From JADLGL01 sp963823045 (GTDB taxonomy: Bacteria; Pseudomonadota; Alphaproteobacteria; Rhizobiales; Kaistiaceae): 20,520 nt of DNA. Shown here piece after piece: positions 6,874 to 13,953 of this stretch. Where the stretch lies: positions 1 to 20,520 of the forward strand of contig CAWGKA010000011.1 of NCBI GenBank assembly GCA_963823045.1. Direction: 5' to 3'. Numbering within the stretch: position 1 is the first letter of the stretch; every line of letters starts with the position of its first letter. The position numbers and the translations under genes are program-made. Under the pieces are notes generated by a model that was not told where the DNA came from, did no database searches, and saw nothing but the letters and a program-made list of their open reading frames with translations.

Positions 6874-7425
6874 CTAGCGCGGGGCGCGCTTGGCGAGGAT
6901 GCGCTGCAGCGTGCGGCGGTGCATCGACAGGCGCCGCGCCGTCTCCGAGACGTTGCGGTCGCACAGCTCATAGACGCGCTGGATATGCTCCCAGCGGACG
7001 CGGTCTGCCGACATCGGGTTCTCCGGCGGCTGCGCCTTCTCGCCCTCGCCGGTCAGCGCCGCATAGACGTCGTCGGCATCGGCGGGCTTCGCGAGATAAT
7101 CGACGGCGCCGAGCTTCACCGCCGAGACGGCCGTGGCGATGTTGCCATAGCCGGTCAGGACGATGACGCGGGAATCGTCACGCTGCGAGCGCAGCGCTTC
7201 GACCACGTCCATGCCATTGCCGTCTTCAAGGCGAAGGTCGACCACGGCGTGCGACGGCGGGTTCGACTGCACTTCGCGAATACCCTCGGCGACGGTCTCG
7301 GCCTTGCGCACCTCAAAGCCGCGGGTCTCCATCGCTCGCGCGAGCCGATGAAGGAAGGGGCGATCGTCTTCGACGATCAGCAGCGTTCTTGCAGCCTCTT
7401 TTTCGGACATCTGGGTGTCAACCAT
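6874..7425 (-). CDS. actR: Redox response regulator ActR/RegA/PrrA
   Basis: This 183-aa response regulator is the partner of the ActS/RegB kinase and controls redox-responsive genes for respiration, carbon and nitrogen fixation or acid tolerance in alphaproteobacteria. The receiver domain has the acidic pair Asp20-Asp21, phospho-acceptor Asp63 (VVDLRLEDGNGMD), Thr91 and Lys113. A proline-containing linker (QPPENP) leads to a Fis-type HTH, NVSETARRLSMHRRTLQRIL, which is almost invariant in this family. The ATG at 7425 overlaps the actS stop as ATGGTTGA and follows AGAGG, so translation is probably coupled to actS. An ATG at 7410 is an alternative start. Confidence 0.96.
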   Translation of the reverse strand: MVDTQMSEKEAARTLLIVEDDRPFLHRLARAMETRGFEVRKAETVAEGIREVQSNPPSHAVVDLRLEDGNGMDVVEALRSQRDDSRVIVLTGYGNIATAVSAVKLGAVDYLAKPADADDVYAALTGEGEKAQPPENPMSADRVRWEHIQRVYELCDRNVSETARRLSMHRRTLQRILAKRAPR

Positions 7426-8827
7426 CTATGGCCTCTGCGTTCTTAGCAGTGTTGTCGGACATATAGGCAGGTTGCTCGCCGCTGCCAAATTTTTCGGCCG
7501 GCGCGGCACGCTTGCGGCTGCCGTAGACTGCGCGCGGCCAAGTAATCCTGACGATGGCGCCGGTCTCCGGCGGGGCACGGTTGGCGAGCCGAAGGCGGGC
7601 GCCGCTCCGCTCCAGGAACGTCTTGGCGATGAAGAAGCCGAGCCCGAGGCCGCCGGCCTCGGCGTCCGCCACTTCTTCCTGCTTGCCGCGATGTCCGCGT
7701 GTCGTGACATAGGGTTCGCCGATCCGGTCGATCACCTCGGGGGCAAAGCCCGGTCCGTCATCGACGATCTCGATGACGACGTTTTCGGCGGTCCATGAGA
7801 GCCGGATGTCGACCTTGCCGCGGGCGAAATCGACAGCGTTTTCAATGAGATTGCCGAGTCCATAGAGGATCGCCGGGTTGCGCCGGTCGGTCGGCTCCGT
7901 GCCCTCATGCTCGCCGACTTCGACAAGAACCTCGATATCGCCACCGGCATAGGGCTCGATCGCCTCGGCGACGAGCGCGCGGACGCTACGGGCGTCATGG
8001 CTCCAGTCTGAGCTGGTGCCGAGCGAGGTGAGCCGCCCCAGTATCTCGCGGCAGCGCTCCGACTGGCTGACCAGAAGCGCGATGTCGGCGGCCTGTGGCA
8101 ATTCCGGGTCGACGTCCCGCTGCAGCTCCTTGGCCACCAGCGCGATCGTCGCCAGCGGCGTGCCGAGCTCATGCGCCGCCGCTGCCGCCAGCCCATCGAG
8201 CTCCGACAGGTGGTATTCGCGCTCCATGACGAGCTCGGTGGCCGACAGCGCGTTGGCGAGCTTGCGCGCCTCATTGGCGACGCGGAAGGCGTAAACCGTT
8301 GAAAAGACAAGGGCGAGGAGGATCGCCAGCCACACGCCGCCGATGAAGAGATCGGGCAAATGGTCGAGCACGCCCGGCGTCCAGGGCAGCGGATGGTGGA
8401 ACGGCCAAAGCAGCGTCGCCACGACGACGGTCAGGAGACCCAGCGCCACCGTGTGCCGGAACGAAAGCGCGGTCGCCGACACCAGCGCGGGGACCAAGAG
8501 GAGCAAGGCGAATGGGTTCTGCAGGCCGCCGGTTAGGTAGAGAAGGCCGCCAAGCTGCACCGTGTCATAGGCAAGCAGCATTGCCGCCGGTGTGTCGCGA
8601 AGGCGGACATGGGACGGAAAGCGCAGCTGCAGGAAGAGGTTGAGCCACGCCGACAGCGCAATCAGGATGAAGGCCGGCACCACAGGCAGGGGGTAGCCGA
8701 GCCATAGCCAGACAACGAGGATCGCCGCCGTCTGGCCGCCAATGGCGATCCAGCGCAGGGCAATCAGCGTGTCGAGCCGGATCCGGCGCGCGCTGCTGCC
8801 GACGGCTATGGCGGTGTCAGATGACAT
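7418..8827 (-). CDS. actS: Redox sensor histidine kinase ActS/RegB/PrrB
   Basis: The membrane kinase (469 aa from the ATG at 8827) senses the redox state of the quinone pool and phosphorylates ActR. About six hydrophobic segments lie in the first 185 residues. GGLQNPF (residues 100-106) matches the conserved GGxxNPF ubiquinone-interacting motif of RegB. The H-box is AAAAHELGTPLATIALV with His219. Cys259 in SQSERCREIL lies 40 residues after it, exactly the spacing of His225 and redox-active Cys265 in Rhodobacter RegB. The N-box is NLIENAVDFA, with DDGPGFA and GGLGLGFFIAK after it. A tail of about 40 residues after the ATPase domain is specific to this protein. GGGAAGG before 8827 supports this start. 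An in-frame ATG at 8863 is possible. Confidence 0.95.
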   Translation of the reverse strand: MSSDTAIAVGSSARRIRLDTLIALRWIAIGGQTAAILVVWLWLGYPLPVVPAFILIALSAWLNLFLQLRFPSHVRLRDTPAAMLLAYDTVQLGGLLYLTGGLQNPFALLLLVPALVSATALSFRHTVALGLLTVVVATLLWPFHHPLPWTPGVLDHLPDLFIGGVWLAILLALVFSTVYAFRVANEARKLANALSATELVMEREYHLSELDGLAAAAAHELGTPLATIALVAKELQRDVDPELPQAADIALLVSQSERCREILGRLTSLGTSSDWSHDARSVRALVAEAIEPYAGGDIEVLVEVGEHEGTEPTDRRNPAILYGLGNLIENAVDFARGKVDIRLSWTAENVVIEIVDDGPGFAPEVIDRIGEPYVTTRGHRGKQEEVADAEAGGLGLGFFIAKTFLERSGARLRLANRAPPETGAIVRITWPRAVYGSRKRAAPAEKFGSGEQPAYMSDNTAKNAEAIDG

Positions 8828-8988
8828 TGGCCTTCCCGCTACGGGTCGCTGCAATATGGACATTATAGCATTTTCGCCCGCGGCTTGGCCGCGCGGCAAA
8901 GTTGATCGCACACTGTACGAAATCCGTCTTGAAAGGCGTTAACCCCCTACCCACGTCAAACCTATCGTTGGGTAAGAGGGGATAGGAA
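8828..8988. promoter_or_regulatory. Divergent intergenic region actS / DUF2852 with an SD-pairing hairpin
   Basis: This 161-bp spacer must hold the promoters of both divergent genes, but no convincing -35/-10 pair was found. Near its right end TACCCA (8948-8953) can pair with TGGGTA (8969-8974), and CCCC (8943-8947) with GGGG (8978-8981), which is part of the ribosome-binding stretch AGAGGGGATAGGA of the DUF2852 gene. GTTAACCCCCT (8938-8948) also occurs at 19372-19382 before the PodJ-like gene. Confidence 0.3.
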
Positions 8989-9390
8989 ATGAGCCACACT
9001 CTGACAATTCGCCCGGCATGGACGCCGTTGACCGTCTTCTTGATGATCGCCGGTTTTCTCATCGCCTGGCCGCTTGGCCTGCTGATGCTGGCCTACATTC
9101 TTTGGGGAGATCAACTCCCCGAATTCAAGCGGAGCGGTGACGCATTTCGCGCTCGCCATGGGTTCCGGCGCTATGCTGACACGGGCGCCAGCGGTAACGC
9201 GGCGTTCGACGAATACCGCCAGCGTGAGTTGCACAGGCTCGAAGAAGAGCGCCGTCGTCTCGACGAGGAGCGGCGCGAATTCGAGGCCTATGTCTGGAAT
9301 CTCCGTCGCGCCAAGGACCAGGAAGAGTTCAATCGCTTCATGGCCCAGCGGCGGAACGGCTCGCCCGGAGGCGCTCAAACCGACCTCTGA
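8989..9390 (+). CDS. DUF2852 domain-containing membrane protein
   Basis: This 133-aa protein fits DUF2852, a small alphaproteobacterial family of unknown function. One hydrophobic stretch near residues 14-40 (LTVFLMIAGFLIAW, LGLLMLAYILWG) forms one or two membrane passes. After a short linker, FDEYRQRELHRLEEERRRLD (residues 70-89) begins a charged helix or coiled coil running to the family-typical LRRAKDQEEFNRFMAQRR. The ATG at 8989 has a purine-rich ribosome-binding stretch (GAGGGGATAGGAA) directly before it. A strong terminator-like hairpin follows the stop, so it appears to be monocistronic. Confidence 0.85.
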   Translation: MSHTLTIRPAWTPLTVFLMIAGFLIAWPLGLLMLAYILWGDQLPEFKRSGDAFRARHGFRRYADTGASGNAAFDEYRQRELHRLEEERRRLDEERREFEAYVWNLRRAKDQEEFNRFMAQRRNGSPGGAQTDL

Positions 9391-9418
9391 AACGATCCGA
9401 AAAACGATGAAAATTCGG

Positions 9419-9453
9419 GGCGGTAGATCAAATCGATCTGCCGCCTCTTCTTT
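9419..9453 (+). terminator. Rho-independent terminator after the DUF2852 gene
   Basis: GGCGGTAGATC (9419-9429) pairs with GATCTGCCGCC (9435-9445) over 11 bp, with one G-T pair and a 5-nt loop, and a T-rich stretch TCTTCTTT follows. It starts 28 bases after the stop codon. Confidence 0.7.
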
Positions 9454-9515
9454 GTGCTGGCACCCGCTCGCGGCACAAGGCATGATCTCAGGCGTCGATT
9501 CCTGGGTGCTTGCCG

Positions 9516-10265
9516 ATGCCGTCCTTCACCAGAGCCAAACGAACCCAGCGCCTGCCCGAGCAGATTGAAATTCCGCTTGATGGCCAGAAGGTTAGCGTTC
9601 GCATACGGCCCAACAGGCGGGCGCTTCGTTACACGCTCAATCTCGGCGTCGCCGGCCTCGATCCGGTTTTGACGATCCCCGCCGGCGGCAGCTTCGAAGG
9701 CGCCCGCTACTTCCTTGAGCGCAACCTGGACTGGCTGGAATCCGGGATCAGCAACCGGCCCGTGATCCGTCCCTTTCGCCCGGGCCGGGTCATCCCGATA
9801 CGCGATATCAAGCACCGCATCGCCCATCGGCCGAATGAGCGGGGCACGGTTTGGGTCGAGGACGGCCCGAACATGCCGGTCATCGCCGTTGCCGGCGAAC
9901 GCGAGCACCTCGAGCGGCGGCTCGTGGACTGGTTGAAACGGGAAGCGCGTGCCGATCTCGAAGCGTCGGTGTTCTATTATGCCGAGCTCGTCAAAGCGCG
10001 TCCGACGGCGATCCGCCTCCGCGACCCCAAGGGGCGCTGGGGCTCATGCTCGTCGCGCGGCACGCTGTCCTTCTCATGGCGTCTCATTCTCGCGCCGCCC
10101 ATGGTGCTCGACTATCTCGCTGCCCATGAAGTCGCCCATCTTCGTGAGATGAACCACGGCGCCGCCTTTTGGCGCATGGTCAAGCGCATCTGTCCGGAGA
10201 CCGACGAGGCCGAGGCGTGGCTGAAGGCGCATGGCGCCGGGCTGCACGCGGTAGGCGGCGGCTAG
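9516..10265 (+). CDS. YgjP/SprT-like zinc metallopeptidase (DUF45, M48-type)
   Basis: This 249-aa protein belongs to the YgjP-like (DUF45) family, related to SprT and M48 peptidases. The diagnostic C-terminal block is present: KGRWGSCSSRGTLSFSWRL, then AHEVAHL with His204, Glu205 and His208, then NHGAAFW with the third zinc ligand His214. The N-terminal half contains the family-like RPNRRALRYTLNL and VLTIPAGG strand segments. The physiological substrate of the family is not established. The ATG at 9516 is preferred over the TTG at 9510, although the Shine-Dalgarno sequence is weak. It follows the terminator at 9419-9453. Its stop TAG is one base from the stop of the convergent penicillin-binding protein gene. 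Confidence 0.9.
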   Translation: MPSFTRAKRTQRLPEQIEIPLDGQKVSVRIRPNRRALRYTLNLGVAGLDPVLTIPAGGSFEGARYFLERNLDWLESGISNRPVIRPFRPGRVIPIRDIKHRIAHRPNERGTVWVEDGPNMPVIAVAGEREHLERRLVDWLKREARADLEASVFYYAELVKARPTAIRLRDPKGRWGSCSSRGTLSFSWRLILAPPMVLDYLAAHEVAHLREMNHGAAFWRMVKRICPETDEAEAWLKAHGAGLHAVGGG

Positions 10266-10266
10266 G

Positions 10267-12570
10267 CTAGTTGCCGCCGCCGAACAGGCGCCGCATCACA
10301 TTGCCGAAGAACCCGCCGCCGCCATTGTCGTTGGCCGCGTTGCCATTGTTCACGGGCGCCGGAACGGCCGGCTGATAATTCGGGTCGTAGCGTGGGTCGT
10401 AGGCGGGGTTGTAGCGGTCCGTCGGGCCGTCATAGCCGGGCGGCGGCTGCGTCGCCGCCGGCGTCGGGTCGTAGCGGTCCTGATATTCGTTGTAGACGCC
10501 GTTCTGATTGATGATGTCGGTGATCGCCCGGGGGTCGGTGACGTAATTGTAGTCTCCCGGCAGGCTCGCCACCGGAACGCCTTGATGCGCCACCGTCATG
10601 AACTGGCTCCATACCGAGGCCGGCAGATTGCCGCCCGAGGCGTGGTTGGTCGGCGAGTTGTCGTCATTGCCGACCCAGACGCCGGCGACGAGATGCGCCG
10701 TGTAGCCGACGAACCAGGCGTCGCGCCAATCCTGGCTGGTGCCGGTCTTGCCCGCTGCCGGCCAGTCCGCGATCACCGCGCGTTGACCGGTGCCTGAGCG
10801 CAGCACCTCGCCCAGCATCTCGTTCATCATCCCGACTTCATAGGGCTGCACCACCTGGCCGGCGTCGCTGGCGACCCGCTGGTAAAGGACGTCGCCGTCC
10901 ACACTCCTGATGGTCTGGATGACATAGGGAATGACGCCGCTGCCGCCATTGGCGAAGGTGGCGTAAGCGCCGGTGAGTTCGAGCAACGAGACCTCGGAGG
11001 TGCCGAGCGCGATCGACATGTTGGCCTCGATCTGCGAGCCGATGCCGAGCCGTCGCGCCGCGGCCACCACGGCGGACGGCCCGATCTCGGCGGTGATCTG
11101 CGCCGCCACGGTGTTCAGCGACAAGGCCAGCGCGTGTTCGAGCGTCACCGGCCCAAGATATTCCCGCGTGTAATCCTCCGGCGTCCAGCCATCGATATTG
11201 ACCGGCTGGTCGACGCGTATCGTCTGCGGCGTCATGCCGTGCTCGATGGCGGCAAGATAGACGAACGGCTTGAACGCCGAGCCCGGCTGACGGAAGGCGT
11301 TGACGGCGCGGTTGAACTGGCTCGACGCATAGTCGCGACCGCCGACCATGGCGCGAACCGCGCCGTCCGGGCTCATCGCCACCAGTGCACCCTGGCCGAC
11401 GTCGAGTTGTTCGCCGAATTCGTCGAGCCCGCCCTGGAGCGCGTCGGTCGCCTCCTGCTGCAGATTCGGGTCGATCGTCGTCTGCACGATGATGTCGCCG
11501 GGAATGGCGCCGATGAAATCGGGCACGAGATCGGCGATCCAGTCGGCGGCATAGTTGCCCGCGCCGCTCGCCTGATTGTCGACCGGCGTCACATCGCCGG
11601 CATAGGCAAGGTCTGCCTCGCGCTGCGTGATGTAGCCGGATTCGACCATCGCGTTGAGGACAAGCTGCTGCCGCGCCTTGGCCGCGTCCATGTTCACGGT
11701 CGGCGCATAGCGCGACGGCGCCGGCAGGAGGCCCGCGATCATCGAGGCTTCGGCCAGCGTCAGCTGGCTTGCCGGTTTGCCGAAATAGGTCCGCGCCGCC
11801 GCGTCGATGCCATAGGCGCCGGCGCCGAAATAGACGCGGTTGAGATACATCTCGAGGATGTCTTTTTTCGAGTATTCGATCTCCAGCCAGACGGCGAGGA
11901 TTGCCTCCTGGATCTTGCGCTCCGCCGTGCGGTCCATGGTGAGGAACAGCGTGCGCGCCAGCTGCTGCGTGATCGTCGAGGCGCCGCGGACACGGTCGCC
12001 GGATGTGGCGGCATGGAAGACGGCGGAGACGAGCCCGATCGGATCGACGCCGATATGCGAATAAAAGCGCCGGTCTTCGATCGCCACGACGGCCTGGCCG
12101 ACATAGGGCGGCAGCTGCTCGAGCGTGACGTTGGCGCCGCCGGTGGCGCCGCGATTGGCGATCACCGTTCCGTCGATGCCGAGTATCTGGATGTTCGGCG
12201 GCCGCTCCGGCACGTCCCATGAGGTGATGTTGGGGAGCTTCGAGCCGTAGTAGGCAACGACCGCCGTGCCGGCGACGACAATTATCCCGAGGGCGAGCAG
12301 CAGGATTCGGAACCCGCGCCGGAAGAAGCCGCGCTTCGGCTTCGCCTTGCCACGGCCGCGTCTGCCGTTACGGCCACCGCCGCCCTTGATGCTGGTTTTG
12401 CCGCTCGAACGCCTCGGAGAGCCGCCGCTGCGCGAACGGCCCGGGCTCGCCCGGTCGTTGTCGGTGACGCCGATGTCGAGCTCGCTCCGCGGCGTTCTTT
12501 TGCGCCGCACCGCCGGTTCGATCCGCTCCGGGCGGCGAGAAAAGATGCCCATCGGCTGAAGATCGTCCAT
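10267..12570 (-). CDS. mrcA: Class A penicillin-binding protein 1A family (bifunctional glycosyltransferase/transpeptidase)
   Basis: This 767-aa enzyme polymerises glycan strands and cross-links peptides in the periplasm. The cytoplasmic N-terminus (about 86 residues) is very rich in Arg, Lys, Gly and Ser, followed by one transmembrane helix (about 87-108). The GT51 domain has EDRRFYSHIGVDPIG with catalytic Glu165, RGASTITQQLARTLFL and EMYLNRVYFGAGAYG. The transpeptidase has the SxxK motif GSAFK (Ser431, Lys434), SLN (484-486) and KTGTS (from Lys608). The tail has Tyr/Asp/Pro-rich repeats (YDPRYDPNYQP) and an Asn/Gly-rich end with GGGGFFGNVMRRLFGGG. The ATG at 12570 has GGAG five bases before it. 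The mrcA name follows general usage for PBP1A and the paralog assignment is not certain. A perfect TTAA-N7-TTAA site lies 58 bp upstream. Confidence 0.95.
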   Translation of the reverse strand: MDDLQPMGIFSRRPERIEPAVRRKRTPRSELDIGVTDNDRASPGRSRSGGSPRRSSGKTSIKGGGGRNGRRGRGKAKPKRGFFRRGFRILLLALGIIVVAGTAVVAYYGSKLPNITSWDVPERPPNIQILGIDGTVIANRGATGGANVTLEQLPPYVGQAVVAIEDRRFYSHIGVDPIGLVSAVFHAATSGDRVRGASTITQQLARTLFLTMDRTAERKIQEAILAVWLEIEYSKKDILEMYLNRVYFGAGAYGIDAAARTYFGKPASQLTLAEASMIAGLLPAPSRYAPTVNMDAAKARQQLVLNAMVESGYITQREADLAYAGDVTPVDNQASGAGNYAADWIADLVPDFIGAIPGDIIVQTTIDPNLQQEATDALQGGLDEFGEQLDVGQGALVAMSPDGAVRAMVGGRDYASSQFNRAVNAFRQPGSAFKPFVYLAAIEHGMTPQTIRVDQPVNIDGWTPEDYTREYLGPVTLEHALALSLNTVAAQITAEIGPSAVVAAARRLGIGSQIEANMSIALGTSEVSLLELTGAYATFANGGSGVIPYVIQTIRSVDGDVLYQRVASDAGQVVQPYEVGMMNEMLGEVLRSGTGQRAVIADWPAAGKTGTSQDWRDAWFVGYTAHLVAGVWVGNDDNSPTNHASGGNLPASVWSQFMTVAHQGVPVASLPGDYNYVTDPRAITDIINQNGVYNEYQDRYDPTPAATQPPPGYDGPTDRYNPAYDPRYDPNYQPAVPAPVNNGNAANDNGGGGFFGNVMRRLFGGGN

Positions 12571-12627
12571 TGGAGCTCCGGCCCTCAAGGCAACCGAAGC
12601 GATCTGGTGAACGCTAAATGCGGCCGT

Positions 12628-12642
12628 TTAACGGGTCGTTAA
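12628..12642. promoter_or_regulatory. TTAA-N7-TTAA motif, candidate CtrA site
   Basis: TTAACGGGTCGTTAA matches the alphaproteobacterial CtrA consensus exactly and is also a perfect inverted repeat (TTAACG-GGT-CGTTAA). It lies 58 bp upstream of the pbp1A ATG on the minus strand and about 115 bp upstream of arsR. CtrA control of this penicillin-binding protein gene is inferred from the motif alone. A further imperfect hairpin (GTGGCGGC 12653-12660 with GTCGCCAC 12673-12680) sits beside it. Confidence 0.45.
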
Positions 12643-12703
12643 GGACGAACTGGTGGCGGCACTGAGGCCTAGGTCGCCACAATTATTCTTAACGTCGCTC
12701 CCC

Positions 12704-12733
12704 TTGACTTATTCATAGCCGAGTGGTTATGGA
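12704..12733 (+). promoter_or_regulatory. Probable promoter of the arsR cassette
   Basis: TTGACT (12704-12709) is a good -35 element. The -10 would be TTATGG at 12727-12732 (17-bp spacing) or TATGGA at 12728-12733 (18-bp), a poor match to consensus. The -10 region lies inside operator copy 1, which is the expected layout for a repressed promoter. Confidence 0.5.
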
Positions 12734-12758
12734 TAAACCATAGCCGGAGGGTTATGGA
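12714..12758. promoter_or_regulatory. Tandem palindromic operator, two copies at 25-bp period
   Basis: Copy 1 (12714-12733) and copy 2 (12739-12758) agree at 17 of 20 positions. Each is an imperfect palindrome CATAGCC-N4-GGTTATG, whose ideal form is ATAACC-N4-GGTTAT. Copy 1 covers the putative -10 element, and copy 2 covers the Shine-Dalgarno sequence GGAGG and ends on the first base of the arsR start codon. This fits autorepression by the ArsR protein encoded immediately downstream. Confidence 0.7.
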
Positions 12759-13087
12759 TGGTGATGCCCGATACCCAGGATATGCTCTTCAGGACGCTCG
12801 CGGATCCGACGCGGCGGGCGATCTTCGAGCGCCTGTGCCGTGAGGGCGAACAGACCGTCGGGGCGCTGACCGCGGAAGCTGGCATCTCGCAGCCCGCCGT
12901 GTCGAAGCATCTCGGAATCCTCAAGCGCGCCGGGCTCGTCCATGACCGCCATGAAGGCCGTCAAACCCATTACAGCGCCGAACTCGGAGCGCTGGCGCCG
13001 CTGATCGACTGGACCAACGAGATGCGCGCCTTCTGGCATAGCCGGTTCGACGATCTCGAAGACCTGCTCAAAAGGATGGATCAATGA
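12758..13087 (+). CDS. ArsR/SmtB family winged-helix regulator (SRPBCC-linked type)
   Basis: This 109-aa repressor-type protein has the ArsR winged-helix fold. LFRTLADPTRRAIFERL (residues 10-26) is the family start, QPAVSKHLGILKRAGLV (45-61) is the recognition helix and following turn, and HEGRQTHYSAEL (65-76) is the wing. It has a single cysteine (Cys27) and no metal-binding CxC motif, so metal sensing of the ArsR/SmtB kind is unlikely. The C-terminus (IDWTNEMRAFWHSRFDDLEDLL) is typical of the subfamily paired with SRPBCC proteins. The ATG at 12758 has GGAGG with a 7-base spacer. ATG 12764 is an alternative. Its stop overlaps the next start as ATGA. It probably represses its own operon through the tandem operator. 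Confidence 0.92.
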   Translation: MVMPDTQDMLFRTLADPTRRAIFERLCREGEQTVGALTAEAGISQPAVSKHLGILKRAGLVHDRHEGRQTHYSAELGALAPLIDWTNEMRAFWHSRFDDLEDLLKRMDQ

Positions 13088-13506
13088 CCGACGACACAAA
13101 GACCCGATCCGTCGTCGTCGAGCGGGAGCTCGCCTTTCCGCCGGAGAAGATCTGGCGCGCGCTGACAGAGCCGCATTTCATCGAGGAGTGGCTGATGAAG
13201 AACGACTTCAAGCCCGTCGAGGGACACCATTTCAATCTCACCCGGCAGCCGGCGCCGGAGGTGAACGTCGTCATCGATTGCGAGGTGCTGACCGTCGAGC
13301 CGAACAAGACGCTCGCCTACACCTGGAAGGCTTTCGGCTTCGACGGCGTCGTCACCTTCACGCTGACGCCGACAAGCAGCGGCACCCGCCTTCGAGTCGA
13401 GCAGGCCGGCTTCCAGCCCGACCAGCAGCAGGCCCTCAAGGGCGGCACCGCCGCCTGGCACGGATTCATGGCCTCACTGGCCGATCTCCTCTCGCGGATC
13501 GACTGA
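13084..13506 (+). CDS. SRPBCC / AHSA1 family protein
   Basis: This 140-aa START-like protein has the hydrophobic-cavity fold used for binding small ligands. The AHSA1 signature is visible as LAFPPEKIWRALTEPHFIEE (residues 16-35), then a central CEVLTVEPNKTLAYTWK and VTFTLTPTSSGTRL, with the C-terminal helix HGFMASLADLLSRID. The start ATG overlaps the arsR stop (ATGA), so translation is coupled. ArsR-SRPBCC pairs are common in bacteria and the ligand is generally unknown. Nothing in the sequence reveals it here. Confidence 0.9.
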   Translation: MTDDTKTRSVVVERELAFPPEKIWRALTEPHFIEEWLMKNDFKPVEGHHFNLTRQPAPEVNVVIDCEVLTVEPNKTLAYTWKAFGFDGVVTFTLTPTSSGTRLRVEQAGFQPDQQQALKGGTAAWHGFMASLADLLSRID

Positions 13507-13550
13507 ACCGCCGCCGCGGCCAACCAAATCAAGACACACGGAGAGAACCG

Positions 13551-13943
13551 ATGAAGATCAAGCTGACCACCATCTATGTCGACGATCAGGACAAGGCGCT
13601 CGCCTTCTATACCGACGTCCTCGGCCTGACGAAGAAGGCCGATTTCTCGAACGGGCCCTATCGCTGGCTGACCGTTGCCTCGCCGGAGGAGCCGGACGGC
13701 ACCGAGCTGCAGCTTGCCGCAAGCGACAACCCGGCGGGCAAAGCCTACCAGGAGGCGATCTTCAAGCAGAACCAGCCGGCCGTGATGTTCTTCACCGACG
13801 ACATCAAGGCTGACTTCGAGCGCATCACCGGCAATGGCGGCGCCTTCACCATGCCGCCGACCGAGGTCACCGGCTCGACCATCGCGCAAATCGCCGACGG
13901 TTGCGGCAATCTCGTGCAGCTGACGCAGCTGCAGCGCTGGTAG
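13551..13943 (+). CDS. VOC (vicinal oxygen chelate / glyoxalase-like) family protein
   Basis: This 130-aa protein has the VOC superfamily layout with two beta-alpha-beta-beta-beta units. The first is ITTIYVDD-like near the N-terminus with ALAFYTDVLGL (residues 16-26). The second contains AVMFFTDDIKADFERI and ends in ADGCGNLVQLTQL. The family includes glyoxalases, extradiol dioxygenases and antibiotic-binding proteins, so the reaction is not predictable. The usual first metal-ligand histidine on strand 1 is not obvious, so metal binding may be altered. The ATG at 13551 has GGAGAG just upstream. It lies 44 bp after the SRPBCC gene and 10 bp before the DUF1801 gene, as part of one cassette. Confidence 0.88.
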   Translation: MKIKLTTIYVDDQDKALAFYTDVLGLTKKADFSNGPYRWLTVASPEEPDGTELQLAASDNPAGKAYQEAIFKQNQPAVMFFTDDIKADFERITGNGGAFTMPPTEVTGSTIAQIADGCGNLVQLTQLQRW

Positions 13944-13953
13944 GGGGCGGACG

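Noticed and set aside
8931..8942. CtrA-like site before the DUF2852 gene (TTGA-N6-TTAA)
   Set aside because: Spacing is 6 rather than 7 and only one half-site is exact.
10838..12220. Minus-strand open frame of 460 codons overlapping pbp1A in another frame
   Set aside because: Arg/Gly/Ala-rich translation without motifs. The pbp1A frame carries all catalytic motifs over the same bases.
11134..12222. Long plus-strand open frame (362 codons) antisense to pbp1A
   Set aside because: It mirrors the pbp1A codons, has no recognisable domain and has an Arg/Asp/Gly-rich composition typical of antisense frames in GC-rich DNA.
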